Assembly: GCA_946894095.1 (NCBI GenBank)
Contig: OX335649.1
Span: forward strand, 16,882,001 to 16,946,000
Length of the DNA stretch: 64,000 nt
Direction: 5' to 3'
DNA from: Incurvaria masculella
Lineage: Eukaryota; Arthropoda; Insecta; Lepidoptera; Incurvariidae
The position numbers and the translations under genes were made by a program. This document shows positions 55,601 through 63,880 of the stretch, piece after piece. The notes beneath the pieces were generated by a model. It worked only from the letters and a program-made list of their open reading frames with translations. It ran no database searches and was not told the origin of the DNA. Every line of letters starts with the position of its first letter. Positions within the stretch are counted from its first letter, which is position 1.

Positions 55601-56182
55601 TTTTATTGGGGTTTATTAGGTATTTTAATTGTTTTCCTGTGGACCTAATGAAATACAAAAAAAAAAAATATTTGTAGGGTGGTTTCCTCAAAAAAATAAT
55701 TTTTCACCATATGGTACGTAAAAGTCCAAATTACTATCCCATTCCCCAGTCAGTCGCTATGAATGTGCAACTTTCGTAAACCACACCCCCTGCGCCACAA
55801 TGATCGACGGCAATAACCCTAATGTAAACCGCACCTGCTGAGCCACAATAATCGACGGCAATAACGCTTATGTAAACCGCACCCGCTGAGCCGCAATGAT
55901 CGACGGCAATAACCCTAATGTAAACCGCACCCGCTGAGCCACAATTGTTGACGGCAATAGGGGGGTCCTCACCATAGTTGGGCATGTAGTACTCGACCTC
56001 CAGGCTCGCGCGCTCCTCCACATTGTCGAGCAGCCGCAGCACCTCGTCGTTGGTGAGCCGCGCCGTGGAGATGCCGTTCACGCTGCAGATGCGGTCGCCG
56101 GGCGCGAGCCGGTCCGACTCCAGCGCCACCGAGTCTTTCGCGAAGCCCACTATGGACGGCACCGCGCCGGGCTCCGAGCGAC
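34579..56182 (-). CDS. Grip: Grip, multi-PDZ scaffold protein, 15 exons (5' end outside window)
   Basis: Fifteen minus-strand exons (listed separately) join in one frame to at least 1,027 residues, from the middle of PDZ1 to the stop. Domain order matches the seven-PDZ GRIP family: PDZ1 C-half, PDZ2 ([10 protein letters not shown]), PDZ3 ([10 protein letters not shown]), linker, PDZ4, PDZ5 (AGLGVTITG), PDZ6 ([10 protein letters not shown]), a linker with [12 protein letters not shown]7 (DYGFSVSDG) and a short tail ending VVTKTI. GRIP proteins are cytoplasmic scaffolds that bind C-termini of receptors; fly Grip acts in muscle guidance. Exon breaks usually split each PDZ domain in two. Exons for PDZ2 and PDZ4 head arrays of non-coding copies. 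The PDZ1 N-half and start codon were not found to 64,000. Confidence 0.9.
35107..35205 (-). CDS. Grip: Grip exon: PDZ7 second half
   Basis: Acceptor ttattgcag, donor [29 protein letters not shown] and [12 protein letters not shown] match the GRIP PDZ7 end. Confidence 0.9.
35690..36198. mobile_element. Copy of the 33.0-kb MITE, opposite orientation
   Basis: Right end next to TTAA at 36199-36202 (gaaggcccacc). The interior shares gatcaaataaagctactttg-type blocks and gggcgtgatcttt with 32,999-33,523. The left end is decayed. Confidence 0.65.
36666..36877 (-). CDS. Grip: Grip exon: PDZ7 first half
   Basis: Acceptor gtcacgcag, donor [29 protein letters not shown] and [20 protein letters not shown]; the carboxylate-binding loop is YGFSVSDG. 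Confidence 0.9.
37079..37535. repeat. gggttccgt lepidopteran repeat flanked by a direct duplication
   Basis: 37,170-37,436 is a dispersed repeat with gtgcgagtcggactcgtaca at one end and gggtacggaaccctaaaaat at the other, and cggacggacggacagcggag near the 3' end. Similar flanks (gagtttgttaagtgcatcta and gggtttgttaaaagcaccta) lie at about 37,085 and 37,441. Confidence 0.6.
37560..38410 (+). mobile_element. CR1-like LINE 3' fragment
   Basis: 37,585-37,851 encodes the end of an RT protein ([20 protein letters not shown]) in an open frame. The 3' UTR runs to an aataaag signal and a ttgaat repeat tail at 38,384-38,408. Strongly 5'-truncated; not a host gene. Confidence 0.75.
38454..38960 (-). CDS. 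Grip: Grip exon: linker between PDZ6 and PDZ7
   Basis: Acceptor cggttccag, donor ACTG|GTGAGC. Begins [20 protein letters not shown] and ends [11 protein letters not shown]. No domain; rich in N, T, P and S. The longest exon in the gene. Confidence 0.85.
39010..39235 (+). mobile_element. RTE-type LINE 3' end fragment with a perfect hairpin
   Basis: cactggcggccgtgccac, gcggaaagcagtggttcc and gtatgtccagcagtggacgc followed by gctgactgactgac are typical of the 3' end of lepidopteran RTE copies. 39,067-39,087 and 39,095-39,115 are perfect 21-bp inverted arms. Confidence 0.65.
39362..39716 (-). mobile_element. SINE copy with alternative head
   Basis: The 3' body is the same as at 40,918-41,318 (gatggtaccaacccgg seen on plus). 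The head (minus strand) is different: ctcggtagcccagtagtgcg, then gagcgcggttggattctgga followed by tgggtgacc, resembling the 3' promoter part of 5S rRNA. Confidence 0.65.
39836..39905. repeat. AT-rich microsatellite
   Basis: aataaa and ata repeats immediately before the LINE fragment at 39,908. Confidence 0.6.
39908..40460 (+). mobile_element. RTE-type LINE 3' fragment with 177-codon open frame
   Basis: 39,914-40,447 encodes the RT C-terminal region ([47 protein letters not shown]). The frame is open but lacks endonuclease and RT catalytic domains. Ends in an A-rich tail at 40,443-40,460. Confidence 0.82.
40648..40800 (-). CDS. Grip: Grip exon: linker after PDZ6
   Basis: Acceptor cggatgcag, donor ATGG|GTCAGT. 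Encodes [20 protein letters not shown] and [26 protein letters not shown] matches the vertebrate linker. Confidence 0.88.
40918..41318 (+). mobile_element. SINE, fullest copy in window
   Basis: The tRNA-like head has gtggcctagtggc (box A) and aggttcaaatcc (box B). The body includes gataagtgcatttcgtcacg, gaatgcgagctgctccatgg, the gatggtagggttt-type block and gatggtaccatcgc-type block. The 3' end is ccgtgtcaggttgcttaaaaaaa. Other copies are at 3.66, 3.8-4.4, 27.7, 33.65, 39.4, 43.15, 51.0 and 58.57 kb. Confidence 0.8.
41789..41944 (-). CDS. Grip: Grip exon: PDZ6 second half
   Basis: Acceptor accgccag, donor [30 protein letters not shown] and [20 protein letters not shown]. Confidence 0.9.
42348..42687 (-). 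CDS. Grip: Grip exon: PDZ5 end and PDZ6 start
   Basis: Acceptor ttctgcattgcag, donor [30 protein letters not shown] closes PDZ5; a polar linker follows; [20 protein letters not shown] opens PDZ6. Confidence 0.9.
43145..43330 (+). mobile_element. Internally deleted SINE copy
   Basis: Head cgtagtgtaggg...gggctcaaatcctcgc, then ttcatggttcggaacccatg, then directly the 3' end gacggtagttgtgttacatt...gtcaggttcc. The central body is missing. Confidence 0.55.
43331..44218. other. Grip intron, no gene
   Basis: AT-rich intron. Several short frames, none with a recognisable domain. Confidence 0.45.
44219..44364 (-). CDS. Grip: Grip exon: PDZ5 middle
   Basis: Acceptor gattccag, donor [29 protein letters not shown] and [20 protein letters not shown] match GRIP PDZ5. 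Confidence 0.9.
44688..44914 (-). CDS. Grip: Grip exon: PDZ4 second half and PDZ5 start
   Basis: Acceptor cctttcag, donor [30 protein letters not shown] and [19 protein letters not shown]. Confidence 0.9.
45073..45895 (-). repeat. 152-bp tandem array seeded by the Grip PDZ4 exon
   Basis: The agcgtacctgtaggcc block recurs at 45121, 45273, 45425, 45577 and 45729, exactly 152 bp apart; a sixth partial copy is at 45,073-45,120. Each unit is most of the exon ([20 protein letters not shown]) plus donor CAG|GTACGC, fused straight to the next partial exon. Copies are nearly identical. Read-through from the true exon meets a stop just past the donor. Confidence 0.92.
45736..45895 (-). CDS. Grip: Grip exon: PDZ4 first half
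   Basis: Acceptor cgtgttctag, donor [30 protein letters not shown] and on to [11 protein letters not shown]. Only this right-most copy has an acceptor; the four copies to the left lack one. Confidence 0.87.
46064..46608. mobile_element. Long-TIR element, about 545 bp
   Basis: 46,064-46,190 and the inverse of 46,480-46,608 share ordered blocks: ggaggtcacgaca against ggaggtcgcgaca, gagaccaaccctccgatgct against aagaccaaccctctaaagct, and cagtctgcc followed by gtggttgcgttatctaga. Arms of about 125 bp; no coding sequence. Confidence 0.65.
46631..46991. mobile_element. TTAA-flanked MITE, intact copy
   Basis: TTAA at 46627-46630 and 46992-46995. Ends ggatgttccgactcatac and (inverted) ggctgttccgacccatat. 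Confidence 0.75.
47288..47389 (-). CDS. Grip: Grip exon: linker between PDZ3 and PDZ4
   Basis: Acceptor cattttcag, donor [30 protein letters not shown] and [13 protein letters not shown]; a basic Ser-rich stretch at the position of the vertebrate RRRLKKKDF segment. Confidence 0.82.
47466..47665. mobile_element. Hairpin element related to 24.2-24.5 kb
   Basis: ggatagacagtgttatgaat and the inverse at 47,590-47,610 form arms of about 40 bp around a centre with gaggtcgcgccgcgagtcc. Confidence 0.65.
47689..48158. mobile_element. TTAA-flanked MITE, family D, second copy
   Basis: TTAA at 47685-47688 and 48159-48162. Inverse of 25,983-26,455 along its length. Confidence 0.72.
48244..48357. mobile_element. 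Relative of the 113-bp MITE
   Basis: Starts tattcagagtgggcag and ends ggtgctctctgaata; same family as 12,180-12,292, opposite orientation. Confidence 0.55.
48940..49304. mobile_element. TTAA-flanked MITE, opposite orientation to 46.6 kb
   Basis: TTAA at 48936-48939 and 49305-49308; ends ggctgttccgacccatat and (inverted) ggatgttccgacccatac. Confidence 0.75.
49312..50590. other. Grip intron, no gene
   Basis: AT-rich intron between linker exons. Nothing recognised. Confidence 0.45.
50593..50670 (-). repeat. Partial diverged copy of the adjacent Grip PDZ3 exon
   Basis: The gttggagttatccaggtag block at about 50,628 repeats gtcggagttgtccaggtag at about 50,747 with 119-bp spacing. Clearly more diverged than the copies at 45 and 54 kb. 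Confidence 0.65.
50683..50855 (-). CDS. Grip: Grip exon: PDZ3 second half
   Basis: Acceptor gcctcacag, donor [30 protein letters not shown] and [20 protein letters not shown]. Confidence 0.88.
51005..51236 (+). mobile_element. SINE copy, 3'-truncated
   Basis: Head cgtagcctagtggc and ggttcaaatctgcgc, then caccactttctttctcttt and the gtgcatttcgtcacgaatgc block. Ends in the gatggta-type region. Confidence 0.65.
51480..51750 (+). mobile_element. LINE 3' tail with ATTTC repeats
   Basis: AT-rich 3' UTR-like sequence ending gtaaataaacataatttcat with a tttca repeat tail at 51,725-51,750. Flanks look like two halves of an older repeat. No coding part. Confidence 0.45.
51986..52278 (-). CDS. Grip: Grip exon: PDZ2 end and PDZ3 start
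   Basis: Acceptor cttgtttcag, donor [30 protein letters not shown] closes PDZ2; [20 protein letters not shown] and [14 protein letters not shown] begin PDZ3. Confidence 0.9.
52472..52679. mobile_element. MITE with 36-bp inverted ends
   Basis: ctttaccaccagatggcgct...actatgcca at 52,472-52,507 pairs with 52,644-52,679 with one or two mismatches. Confidence 0.65.
52700..53555. other. Grip intron, no gene
   Basis: Nothing recognised; frames of 60-88 codons on the plus strand lack domains. Confidence 0.45.
53565..55000 (-). repeat. About 152-bp tandem array seeded by the Grip PDZ2 exon
   Basis: The donor block acttacatggtccacc (plus strand) recurs at 53634, 53787, 53939, 54091, 54243, 54395, 54545, 54697 and 54848 (spacings 153, 152, 152, 152, 152, 150, 152, 151), plus a partial tenth unit at the left. 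Each unit is the last ~120 bp of the exon ([20 protein letters not shown]) plus donor CAT|GTAAGT and about 24 bp of intron, joined to the next copy inside the coding word ESPQP. Long frames on both strands here are by-products. Confidence 0.93.
54854..55083 (-). CDS. Grip: Grip exon: PDZ2 first half
   Basis: Acceptor attttccgcag, donor [46 protein letters not shown] and [20 protein letters not shown]. Only this right-most copy has the acceptor and 5' half. Confidence 0.9.
55790..55972 (-). repeat. 48-bp minisatellite next to a Grip donor
   Basis: gatcgacggcaataac-type units at 55,802, 55,850, 55,898 and a diverged 55,946. 48 bp is 16 codons, so the frame stays open through it. It begins directly beyond the donor of the PDZ1 exon and is taken as intronic. 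Confidence 0.8.
55973..56182 (-). CDS. Grip: Grip exon: PDZ1 second half
   Basis: Acceptor cgcccgccag, donor [50 protein letters not shown] and [12 protein letters not shown] match GRIP PDZ1. It needs one base from an upstream exon not found in the window. Confidence 0.88.
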
Positions 56183-56254
56183 CTGGCGGGCGGAACGTCC
56201 TGGTTACACGCTGTTTGGGGTAACTGTTACAGGTAATCAAGTTCAATCAAATCA

Positions 56255-56325
56255 ACCACGCTCCGAGGTGCTTCTTAGCTTATCGAATCGCAAGCCGTCG
56301 CACCACTGGGCTACTGAGGCTGTCA
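56255..56325 (-). mobile_element. Fragment of the alternative SINE head
   Basis: gcttatcgaatcgcaag and cgtcgcaccactgggctact match the head of the SINE copy at 39,640-39,716. Confidence 0.5.
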
Positions 56326-56329
56326 ATTT

Positions 56330-57485
56330 ATTAGTAATAATTGTATTAATAAAATTAACCTGAACTTTAAGTATAGATTTTTGCTTTAAGAGATTACTAA
56401 TCCATATTAATAATACACTGGCAGTATGTATGTAAGTAGTTTTGCAGAAGTGTAAGCGAGAGTAGAAACAAAAGCGAGTAGAAACTTGTGAAAACGTTCC
56501 ATCTTGTCCAAATTTGGTGCGCAAAATATACAAATTGGTGGTAACGTCTGGTCAAGATGAGACTTTGATTTTAAAATCTGCTGTTTTGATTATATATGTG
56601 AACTTCCTTTTTTGTTAGCATACATTCGAAAGTCAACAACAACATTAGAATCATTTATGTTCGAACGATTATAATCGTTTTTGCTGTTGCTAATTAGCAA
56701 CAGCAAAATGTGAGTAGCCAATAAAGCTTTTTGCTCTCTTGCGGCAAATTTTGTTAGAAACCGCAATCAATTTGGCAATGTCACTGCAATGTTCACTGTT
56801 TCTTTTTTACTTAAACTTTAAATATCATGGCTATCATAAAGTTCAAAGGCACTTCGTGATTGATGTCTTATGCTCCATCATATGGAAGAATCAGATGAAT
56901 ATAGTCAATCGACGCGATGAAAGGACAGTACAGGAACCTTCCCGAAGATGGCGCTTAGAAAGCACACTAATGCTCAAATGTCTACGCGAAATCGTTAAAC
57001 GGCTCTTAATCTATTTTGAAAGGTGATATTATGGGACTAACTGTCTTTATAGCCATAGTTAAAGTGACTGACTCTGTGCGACTTCAGTTGTTTAAGGTTA
57101 ATGGTCTGTGGTTGTATGATTCCAAAGCGACTGTGTCTGAAAGATCTGTCTTTCACTGGACTGAGTAAACGTCGACGGATACGCTGAAAAATTAATATTT
57201 CTTTCTGCACTGAATGTTGGTCCACCGATCAGAATACATGTGCCTGCATATACTCTGAGTACTGATACACCATCACACTATCCCACAATCACACACAACT
57301 AATTCTAATTAGGTTTATTTTGATATCTTTAATCACTACAAATTAGTTCGTGGTGATAATGAAAGAAAGCGAGAGGATTGATAATAATCCGGTATTTTGA
57401 AATTTCACTGGTTATTGCTATTTTGGCGGACTCATATTTTATATTTTTACCGTTATTTCATTAATTTGAGGTTATGCAAAAATAT
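56330..57485. other. Spacer or Grip 5' intron
   Basis: AT-rich. Contains a perfect 30-bp palindrome at 56,679-56,708. The 95-codon frame at 56,739-57,026 has no recognisable domain. Confidence 0.45.
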
Positions 57486-57489
57486 ATAG

Positions 57490-57790
57490 GAATTAGGTTG
57501 ATATCTTAATCATTGCCGTCAAAATTATTTTTAATATGGGTAGGATTAATACGCGAAATCAGCGTCATCTAGTAGCATCGTGTCGATTAGAAAATTATAG
57601 AGAAATTCGTTAGCTGCCGTAATTTTCCTAATAACTCAACTGTCAGAGCAGTGGGCATGTAATCCAAATGTCTCAAGTTCGAATCTTGGTACTTATGAAT
57701 CTTCAGACGATCATTTGATTACAATGCTTCAATGTGGATGTCGTTGCATAACCTCAGATTAATAAATAGGCAAAATTATGAAATCACAGT
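57490..57790 (+). mobile_element. tRNA-related SINE copy with extra upstream body
   Basis: Shares ordered blocks with 59,590-59,890: atcattgccgtcaaaa-type start, gcgtcatctagtag, ctgccgtaatt, then agagcagtgggcatgtaatc and aagttcgaatc. The tRNA-like part is internal, not at the 5' end. Confidence 0.55.
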
Positions 57791-58570
57791 TTTGGCAATA
57801 TCATAGTGACATTTTCATACAATTCGCTCTATGCTTAAATCATGGTTTTGCAATAATTTGTTTCTAAATTAAAGCCTTTAAAACTGCTCAATTACGATTG
57901 GGGAATTTTCTTTAAACGAAATAGGCGCTGGAGGGCCGTTTATTCGTATTTCATTGGGCCTCGCAGGGGATAATGCCTGGAAGGGTTCCAGTTTCCGGAT
58001 CGGCGGCTCTGTCGAGATTACGGGCTTGATGGACACGGGATCGACTCCCGTTGCTGGATTAGGGGGAAATAGTGGATAACTAAACGATATTGCCCCACTC
58101 CGTTTAACGTTTATGCCGCGTTAGATTTAGGCGGCGCGGACATTTCGTGCGACACTTCCGCCTTTTACGCAATGTAGTTGGTCATTTTGTAGTAGCTTCT
58201 TGCAACGATTTGGAAATAGGGTATTTATGTCATCTATGTGACGTTGAATTCTATAATTATATTAATTAAAAGGGTTTATGGCGAAATGTTAGGATAACGT
58301 ATTTTTGATTGTGCAGTATGTTAATAATTCTAAGTTATAAGAATACCTTATTCTTGTTAATGATATTACTCTATAGTTTGAAAGCAACTTCGAAAATTAG
58401 TTACTTTAAACTTACTAGGTAAGGCACCTGCTTAGGCATATTCAAACTTAGCTCGGTGTAAGCCACACCAGGGCTTCTTAAGTACTTAAAATTGGAGGCT
58501 ATTAAACATAGTTTCCATGCAAACATTTGTCGTTCGAAAGTGTAGCGAAAAAATAGATTTTTCGGTGTTT
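57791..58570. other. Spacer, no gene
   Basis: Nothing recognised beyond AT-rich sequence and a GC-richer patch at 57,950-58,150. Confidence 0.4.
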
Positions 58571-58571
58571 T

Positions 58572-58650
58572 AGGTCTAGTTCAATGTAGCCGTGATTATA
58601 TATAAAGGAAGATACTGGCATGGCGCCTAATTCATTCGGGAATGCATGCT
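58572..58650 (+). mobile_element. SINE fragment
   Basis: tctagttcaatgtagccgtg and ggcatggcgcctaattcatt match the 3' half of the 40.9-kb SINE. Confidence 0.55.
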
Positions 58651-59589
58651 GAACCGTGAAACTAAATTAAATGTTAGATTACAATATTATTTAAAATGAT
58701 GAATTAGTTAACAAGATCAAACGATTATGGACTAACTAAACGTATACAGCTTGCATCAACTATGAGGTCAATAAACTTTTAAATAAATATACTGGGTCTA
58801 AAAGTTTTTAGAAAACTAAAAAATAAATAATAAAAATTCACATCCAGTTGCTTTCATAAAATATTAAATACATATTAAATAGTGGAACAGCACATAATTT
58901 CAATCCATAAATAAAAAGCTGGAAGATTGTTAGCTGAACCGCCATTTCCCTACCCATAAAACATCGATATTTCGCGAAAAACTTTTTCAATATTACACGC
59001 AGCGAGGGGGCAAAACGATACTTTGTTGAATGAAAACCTCACATATATAGTCATAACCGTAACTGTCTGCCGTTAACCACCGATAAATATTGCCACAATA
59101 GATAATAAAAAGCCGCGGAGTCTCGCCGCCTCTGCCAACCCCTCACACGGTCCGCAGCGCAGACCGTTGCTGTAGGAGTGATGCAATATTTTGTGCAAAA
59201 TGGGAAGTTACTGTCTTGGCAGCCTGGCGACCCTGAAACGTAGCGGATTATATCTTCGTGACGATGAAGGCAGTTTTGTGGAATTAATTTATGTTTCGCT
59301 CCAACGGCCTAGGCTGCGTCACCACTGATATTATTGTCTTCGTGGTCTTGGAAACACAAAATGGAAAGACTTGTGTAGGATTTTAGTCACACAATTTAGT
59401 CTTTCATAATATGCACTAATAACACCATGTTGTTTGATTTGAAGTTATCCAATAACATCTTCACTGAAGCATTATAATCGGATTTTGAAAATAATCGGAA
59501 AAAGTTTATGGTCGGACTCAGGATTTGAATAAAAGTTAAATCCGGACTGACTCTTCTATCCGAGACCAAAATTGACTTTGGTGACGACA

Positions 59590-59890
59590 GTAATTAGGTT
59601 CAAATCTCAATCATTGCATTAAAAATGTCTTAGCATAGGATCAATATGCGAAACAAGCGCCATCTAGTAGTGGACAAGGGAAGCATTGGGCTGATTCGAA
59701 TGTGATAGAGAGATTCCTTGGCTGACGTAATTATCGAAACAGCTTAGCGGTTAGAGCAGTGGACGTGTAATCCAAAGGTCGCAGGTTCGAATCCAGTTTC
59801 CGACGAATATCACGACCAAAAACGGTTCCTGATTTTATTTTTAAAATCGGATTACAATTATTCACTGTAGTTGGATAACCTCAAATCAAT
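59590..59890 (+). mobile_element. tRNA-related SINE copy
   Basis: gcttagcggttagagcagtg (box A region), a TGTAATCC loop and caggttcgaatcc (box B) lie internally, with an upstream body shared with 57,490-57,645. The anticodon-like TGT suggests tRNA-Thr ancestry. No paired acceptor stem. Confidence 0.6.
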
Positions 59891-62600
59891 GATATAACGG
59901 TAATATCGTATCCATTGAATACAAAAATATATCAACTATGTTGGTTTCCCATTTCTTAGCCTAGATACAAAGATTTATTTATCGTCTTTTAGATTGCCGG
60001 CAGAACCATATATGTACACGGAATACACAGCTCTCTTTGCTAAGGTACATTTCGATTATTATTAATTGACAAAGCTATTAAGTTTCCCTTTGTGCCGTAG
60101 ACACGGTGTCTTCGTTGGCTTTATCTACAAATTTGTGATTTTGTGGCCTAATAAAACCACGTTAATCGCCCGAGACGCAAGACAACGACTTCTTACGTCA
60201 ACACACCCCTCCGTCAATCAAACTGTTTCTGGAAGATATAAGGTCAATCCTATGTACCTTGCAGTTTGTAAAATAATCTATAAACAATGGATTTCTATTT
60301 TTTATCAGAACATAACGTCGATCCAAGACTGGAAAAGAGATTTTTTAGTTATTTAGGTCAATGATTGAATCAATTTTCTTCTTGAATAAACCAAATGTTT
60401 TTTTATCATGAAAACCGATTTTCGTTGAAGGTAAATATTGCGAAGTACTTTTTTCAGGTTTTGAAACGTAAGGTTTGGGAAATACGACTTTTTTACTTAA
60501 ACAAAAGGATATATCAGTAAGCATAACACACAAATAAAAAGTTGTGTATGATCTTCTATTTGCCCACGCGTTTGGAAATACTTAATTGTTTAATACTTAC
60601 TTACTTAATAATAGCTTACTTAATTAATAGGAAAATACTTAAAACAAAATTAATTTTAAAATGTTTACGTATAGTACGTAGTTGCCCGTGACTCGAACCG
60701 CGTTTATTAGCAAGTGGCATATGGCTTGGCTTGTTGATTTACCAAAATTAGTCAAAGAGTTTTTATTCAAAATTTAATTTCAACAAATTATCAATGGTAA
60801 ATACAATAACAATAGTACGAGCAATGAAATTGAAATGTTAACTTTCATTTTTGTGAATTCATATTTACCTGGGTTTTGGTTTACTTGGGAGGCTTAGTAA
60901 TAAATAGGTTTCCGTTGGCACCCTTTGGGTACGGAACCATAAAAAGTTGTAAATATTTTGTGAAATTAGACTAAATCAACGAGATCTTTTTGTCGTGGGA
61001 CGTTAAAAAAAATCTATGAAACTTCTTACCAGTTCTTCTTCGCTGTAATTGTTGATTTGTGCAGCCTATGAATGATGAATAAACAATACAAACAGCATGC
61101 ATATCGGGCATGTCGTTCTCAAGTTTTATGCGGACAGATATACAGAAAAACAGACATCCAAACGTCAGACGTAGTTTTTTTATAAGAGTCAGCGACAAGT
61201 GATATAGCGACAACATTCCACGGCAGCATTTTCGAGCTCGAATTGTTAGGAGTTTCCTCGACAAATAAGTATTATTTATTGTGCGAGCTCAGCACATATA
61301 CACCGATCGCGTCACTGATGGAATGAACGAATGAATAAAATTATGCGGAACTTGTGAACAACACATAAATGTTTCACCCTATATCGGCCTGCTCGCATCA
61401 CCCCGACCTCTCCCAAGGCATTGTTCCATTTCCTCAATAAAATGTTTTTCTTTATTTCTATCCACTTCGGCCGGTAAATTGAGCTGGAGAGCAATGTATT
61501 ACACGGTTTTTATTATAGGATAGATGAATATATTTTGCAAATAACAGTTTCTTCTTTGCGGGAACATCCTGTTTCTTTCGGTCTCTTATACGATTGTTTT
61601 CATCTTTTGGCTCTCCATTTGTGTATTTTACTTAACGATGCGACGACTGTTGCTCTTAGTAGATTCAGTTTAAAAAAAAATAATGATGTTTGAAAATACT
61701 TAGATCTTTGAAGCTTCCCCGAATCCTTGTTTCGAAGGGCCTCGATAAATCTAGGCTAATGAGAGACACGCGATATTATTGAAAGGCGGGCTATTTTGAA
61801 ACTTTAACGAACAATGAAATGGAGAGAGTATTATACATTTTACATGGCTTACAAAATGGGTTACTTGAGTTCATTCATTCATGAATGCTTTTAGTTACAA
61901 AATACAAAATTCTTTTAGTTAGAAATTACTTCTGATATACCAGGATATGTTTCCGAAGTAATTTCTAATCATCGGAAATAAGTAAGGTTTATTTAGCAAA
62001 CAAGATACAATACATTAACATTACATAACATACCCGTGAAGCGATAGTGCAGTACCAGCCTGACCAAGTGCCGACTGCTTCGAATCCCGTGTTGAAACCT
62101 ATAACTTTTTTCTCGGCATAAAAAAAAGTTAATAACACTATACAAAATACAAGTTGCAGTAATTATACAAGAAAAGTAAAAAACAAAATACTAATCCAAA
62201 GAACTAATGAATTATCAAAAACAGAAAGATTAATCCAAAAACAAAAGTCTTATTGCAAAAAGTACAAACTCATGAAGCACACCGATATACATCCGATGAA
62301 CATTACATTTCCAGCAGCACTGTAGAGCATCGAATTTGATAAATCATTGTTAGAACAAACAATTTCTCCTCAAACCAGTAATTTTGTATTCGTCGCTGTG
62401 CATCATTAATGTAATGGAAAATAGTGATAGTGCGACCATTAAATACAAACAATTTCAAAGTGAGTCCTAACTTTGCGACTGCGGTGCTGTGCTATAGGCG
62501 ACGCAAAGGCATAAAGTTTCCGGTCACTGGGTACATTTCTGGATAGTGTTAGTATGTCTGTTCCTCTTGCATATAAAGCGTTTAGGATATACTGTTGCCA
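59891..62600. other. Spacer, no gene recognised
   Basis: 60,890-60,945 is a fragment of the gggttccgt repeat. Frames at 60,066-60,356 and 60,971-61,264 show no domain. 62,040-62,100 has a weak tRNA-like motif (cttcgaatcccgtg). Confidence 0.4.
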
Positions 62601-63350
62601 AATAGATATTGGCCCTACGGTCTGAGCATGGTAGTTGGCCCGTCATCAAAGTTGTTTGCAAACTGTGCAGCTCCGTGGCTGTTGATTTTCGTTAGAGCGT
62701 TTGACAGCTTCGAGTCGTGTAATCGAGCGATGTTATCAAATAGCTCTGGAGTCTCGCAGGAAATTGCAACAGTTCTTGCTCAGCCACCTCGCTCTACCGA
62801 CTGAATAGACTGCAGGATGCTGTAAGAACAAATTGTCTAGGGACTGAACGTTCTCACAATGCAAAACAGGAGCGGGTGTGAGAGTAGACCCACCCATTCC
62901 CGCCTTTCTGAGGTACATTCTGTCAGGTACCATGGAAAGTGTATCTGTGAATGGTCTGTGCGCTCGATGTTATCATTTACTAGGGATGCGCTCGATAATA
63001 TCGATGAATAGGGAAGAACAGGGAATACCAAACTTTTTGAGTACGAGGCTTCCTCATTGAGCCAGAATATTTTAACGGATCACTTTGCTCAAGAGTGTCT
63101 AAAAGATGATTTCACGGAATTGAGGAAGTAAGCATGAAATATAAACTGCAAATTTGCCCTGGGATTCAAACCATACGCCAGGGAATGCAGACTTAAATCC
63201 TGGATGGATCAATAAAGAATATGCCCTATGACTGGAGCACATGGTCTTCAGCTCAGAAGTGTACATTTCTTAGTCCTGGGTTATGGGCCGCTTTCCATAA
63301 ACAATGATCCTAAGAATAACTTAAAAAAAATATAATTACATTTGTTATAA
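62601..63350. other. Unidentified segment with overlapping short frames
   Basis: Minus-strand 62,736-62,933 and plus-strand 62,595-62,804 are open, but neither shows a domain I recognise. A decayed mobile-element coding piece is possible. Confidence 0.3.
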
Positions 63351-63354
63351 AAAA

Positions 63355-63530
63355 TCATAAAGTCCAAAAAGCATAAGGTCCAAAACCCAGAACATCCAAA
63401 AGTATGTATTTTTTCATATATTTATAAATGCAAATATTATAATCTAACCTAACCGAATTGAAAAAGTTCCGAATTCATTAGTGTTTTGGACGGTATGGGT
63501 TTTGGACTTTGTGCTTTTTGGACTTTATGA
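63355..63530. mobile_element. Hairpin MITE, 176 bp
   Basis: tcataaagtccaaaaagcat...caaaaccca at 63,355-63,389 pairs with 63,496-63,530 with few mismatches; AT-rich interior. Confidence 0.65.
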
Positions 63531-63835
63531 TGCGTCCCCATCCTTTACACCTATAGCAAGAATGATGGGAACTTTTCGTATTGAGTAAATTCGTCATTTT
63601 TTAACTGATACAAACATAAATAAATGTATGCAAGTTTGAAAGGAATAAAATCAACATCTCGATATATGTGCCCGTGGCCTTACGAACATCACTATTTCTA
63701 GATCAGTCGTAAAACCAAATGAGATCGTTGCTGTGAAACGTTTAGCTCTAGTGTTGTACTGGATGCAGCTGCAAGGTGCGCTTGTGCACTCGAAAATGAG
63801 ACCTACGCTTTTACACAAGAAAATCGTCTAGACTG

Positions 63836-63880
63836 ATTGGCCGCATGCAATGCAACCCGTTCCCATTGCATGCGGCCAAT
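63836..63880. repeat. Perfect 17-bp hairpin
   Basis: attggccgcatgcaatg at 63,836-63,852 and its inverse at 63,864-63,880 with an 11-bp loop. Outer sequences (atcgtctagac, cggtctagtttt) pair weakly. Confidence 0.7.

Noticed and set aside
59740..59795. Possible tRNA-Thr gene
   Set aside because: Box A and B are good, but no pairing acceptor stem is seen and the sequence recurs with SINE body; also rejected at 15,003 and 57,650.
62595..62933. Candidate upstream Grip exon
   Set aside because: Neither strand shows the PDZ1 N-half (a G-L-G-F-like loop), and no splice pair fits the required phase.
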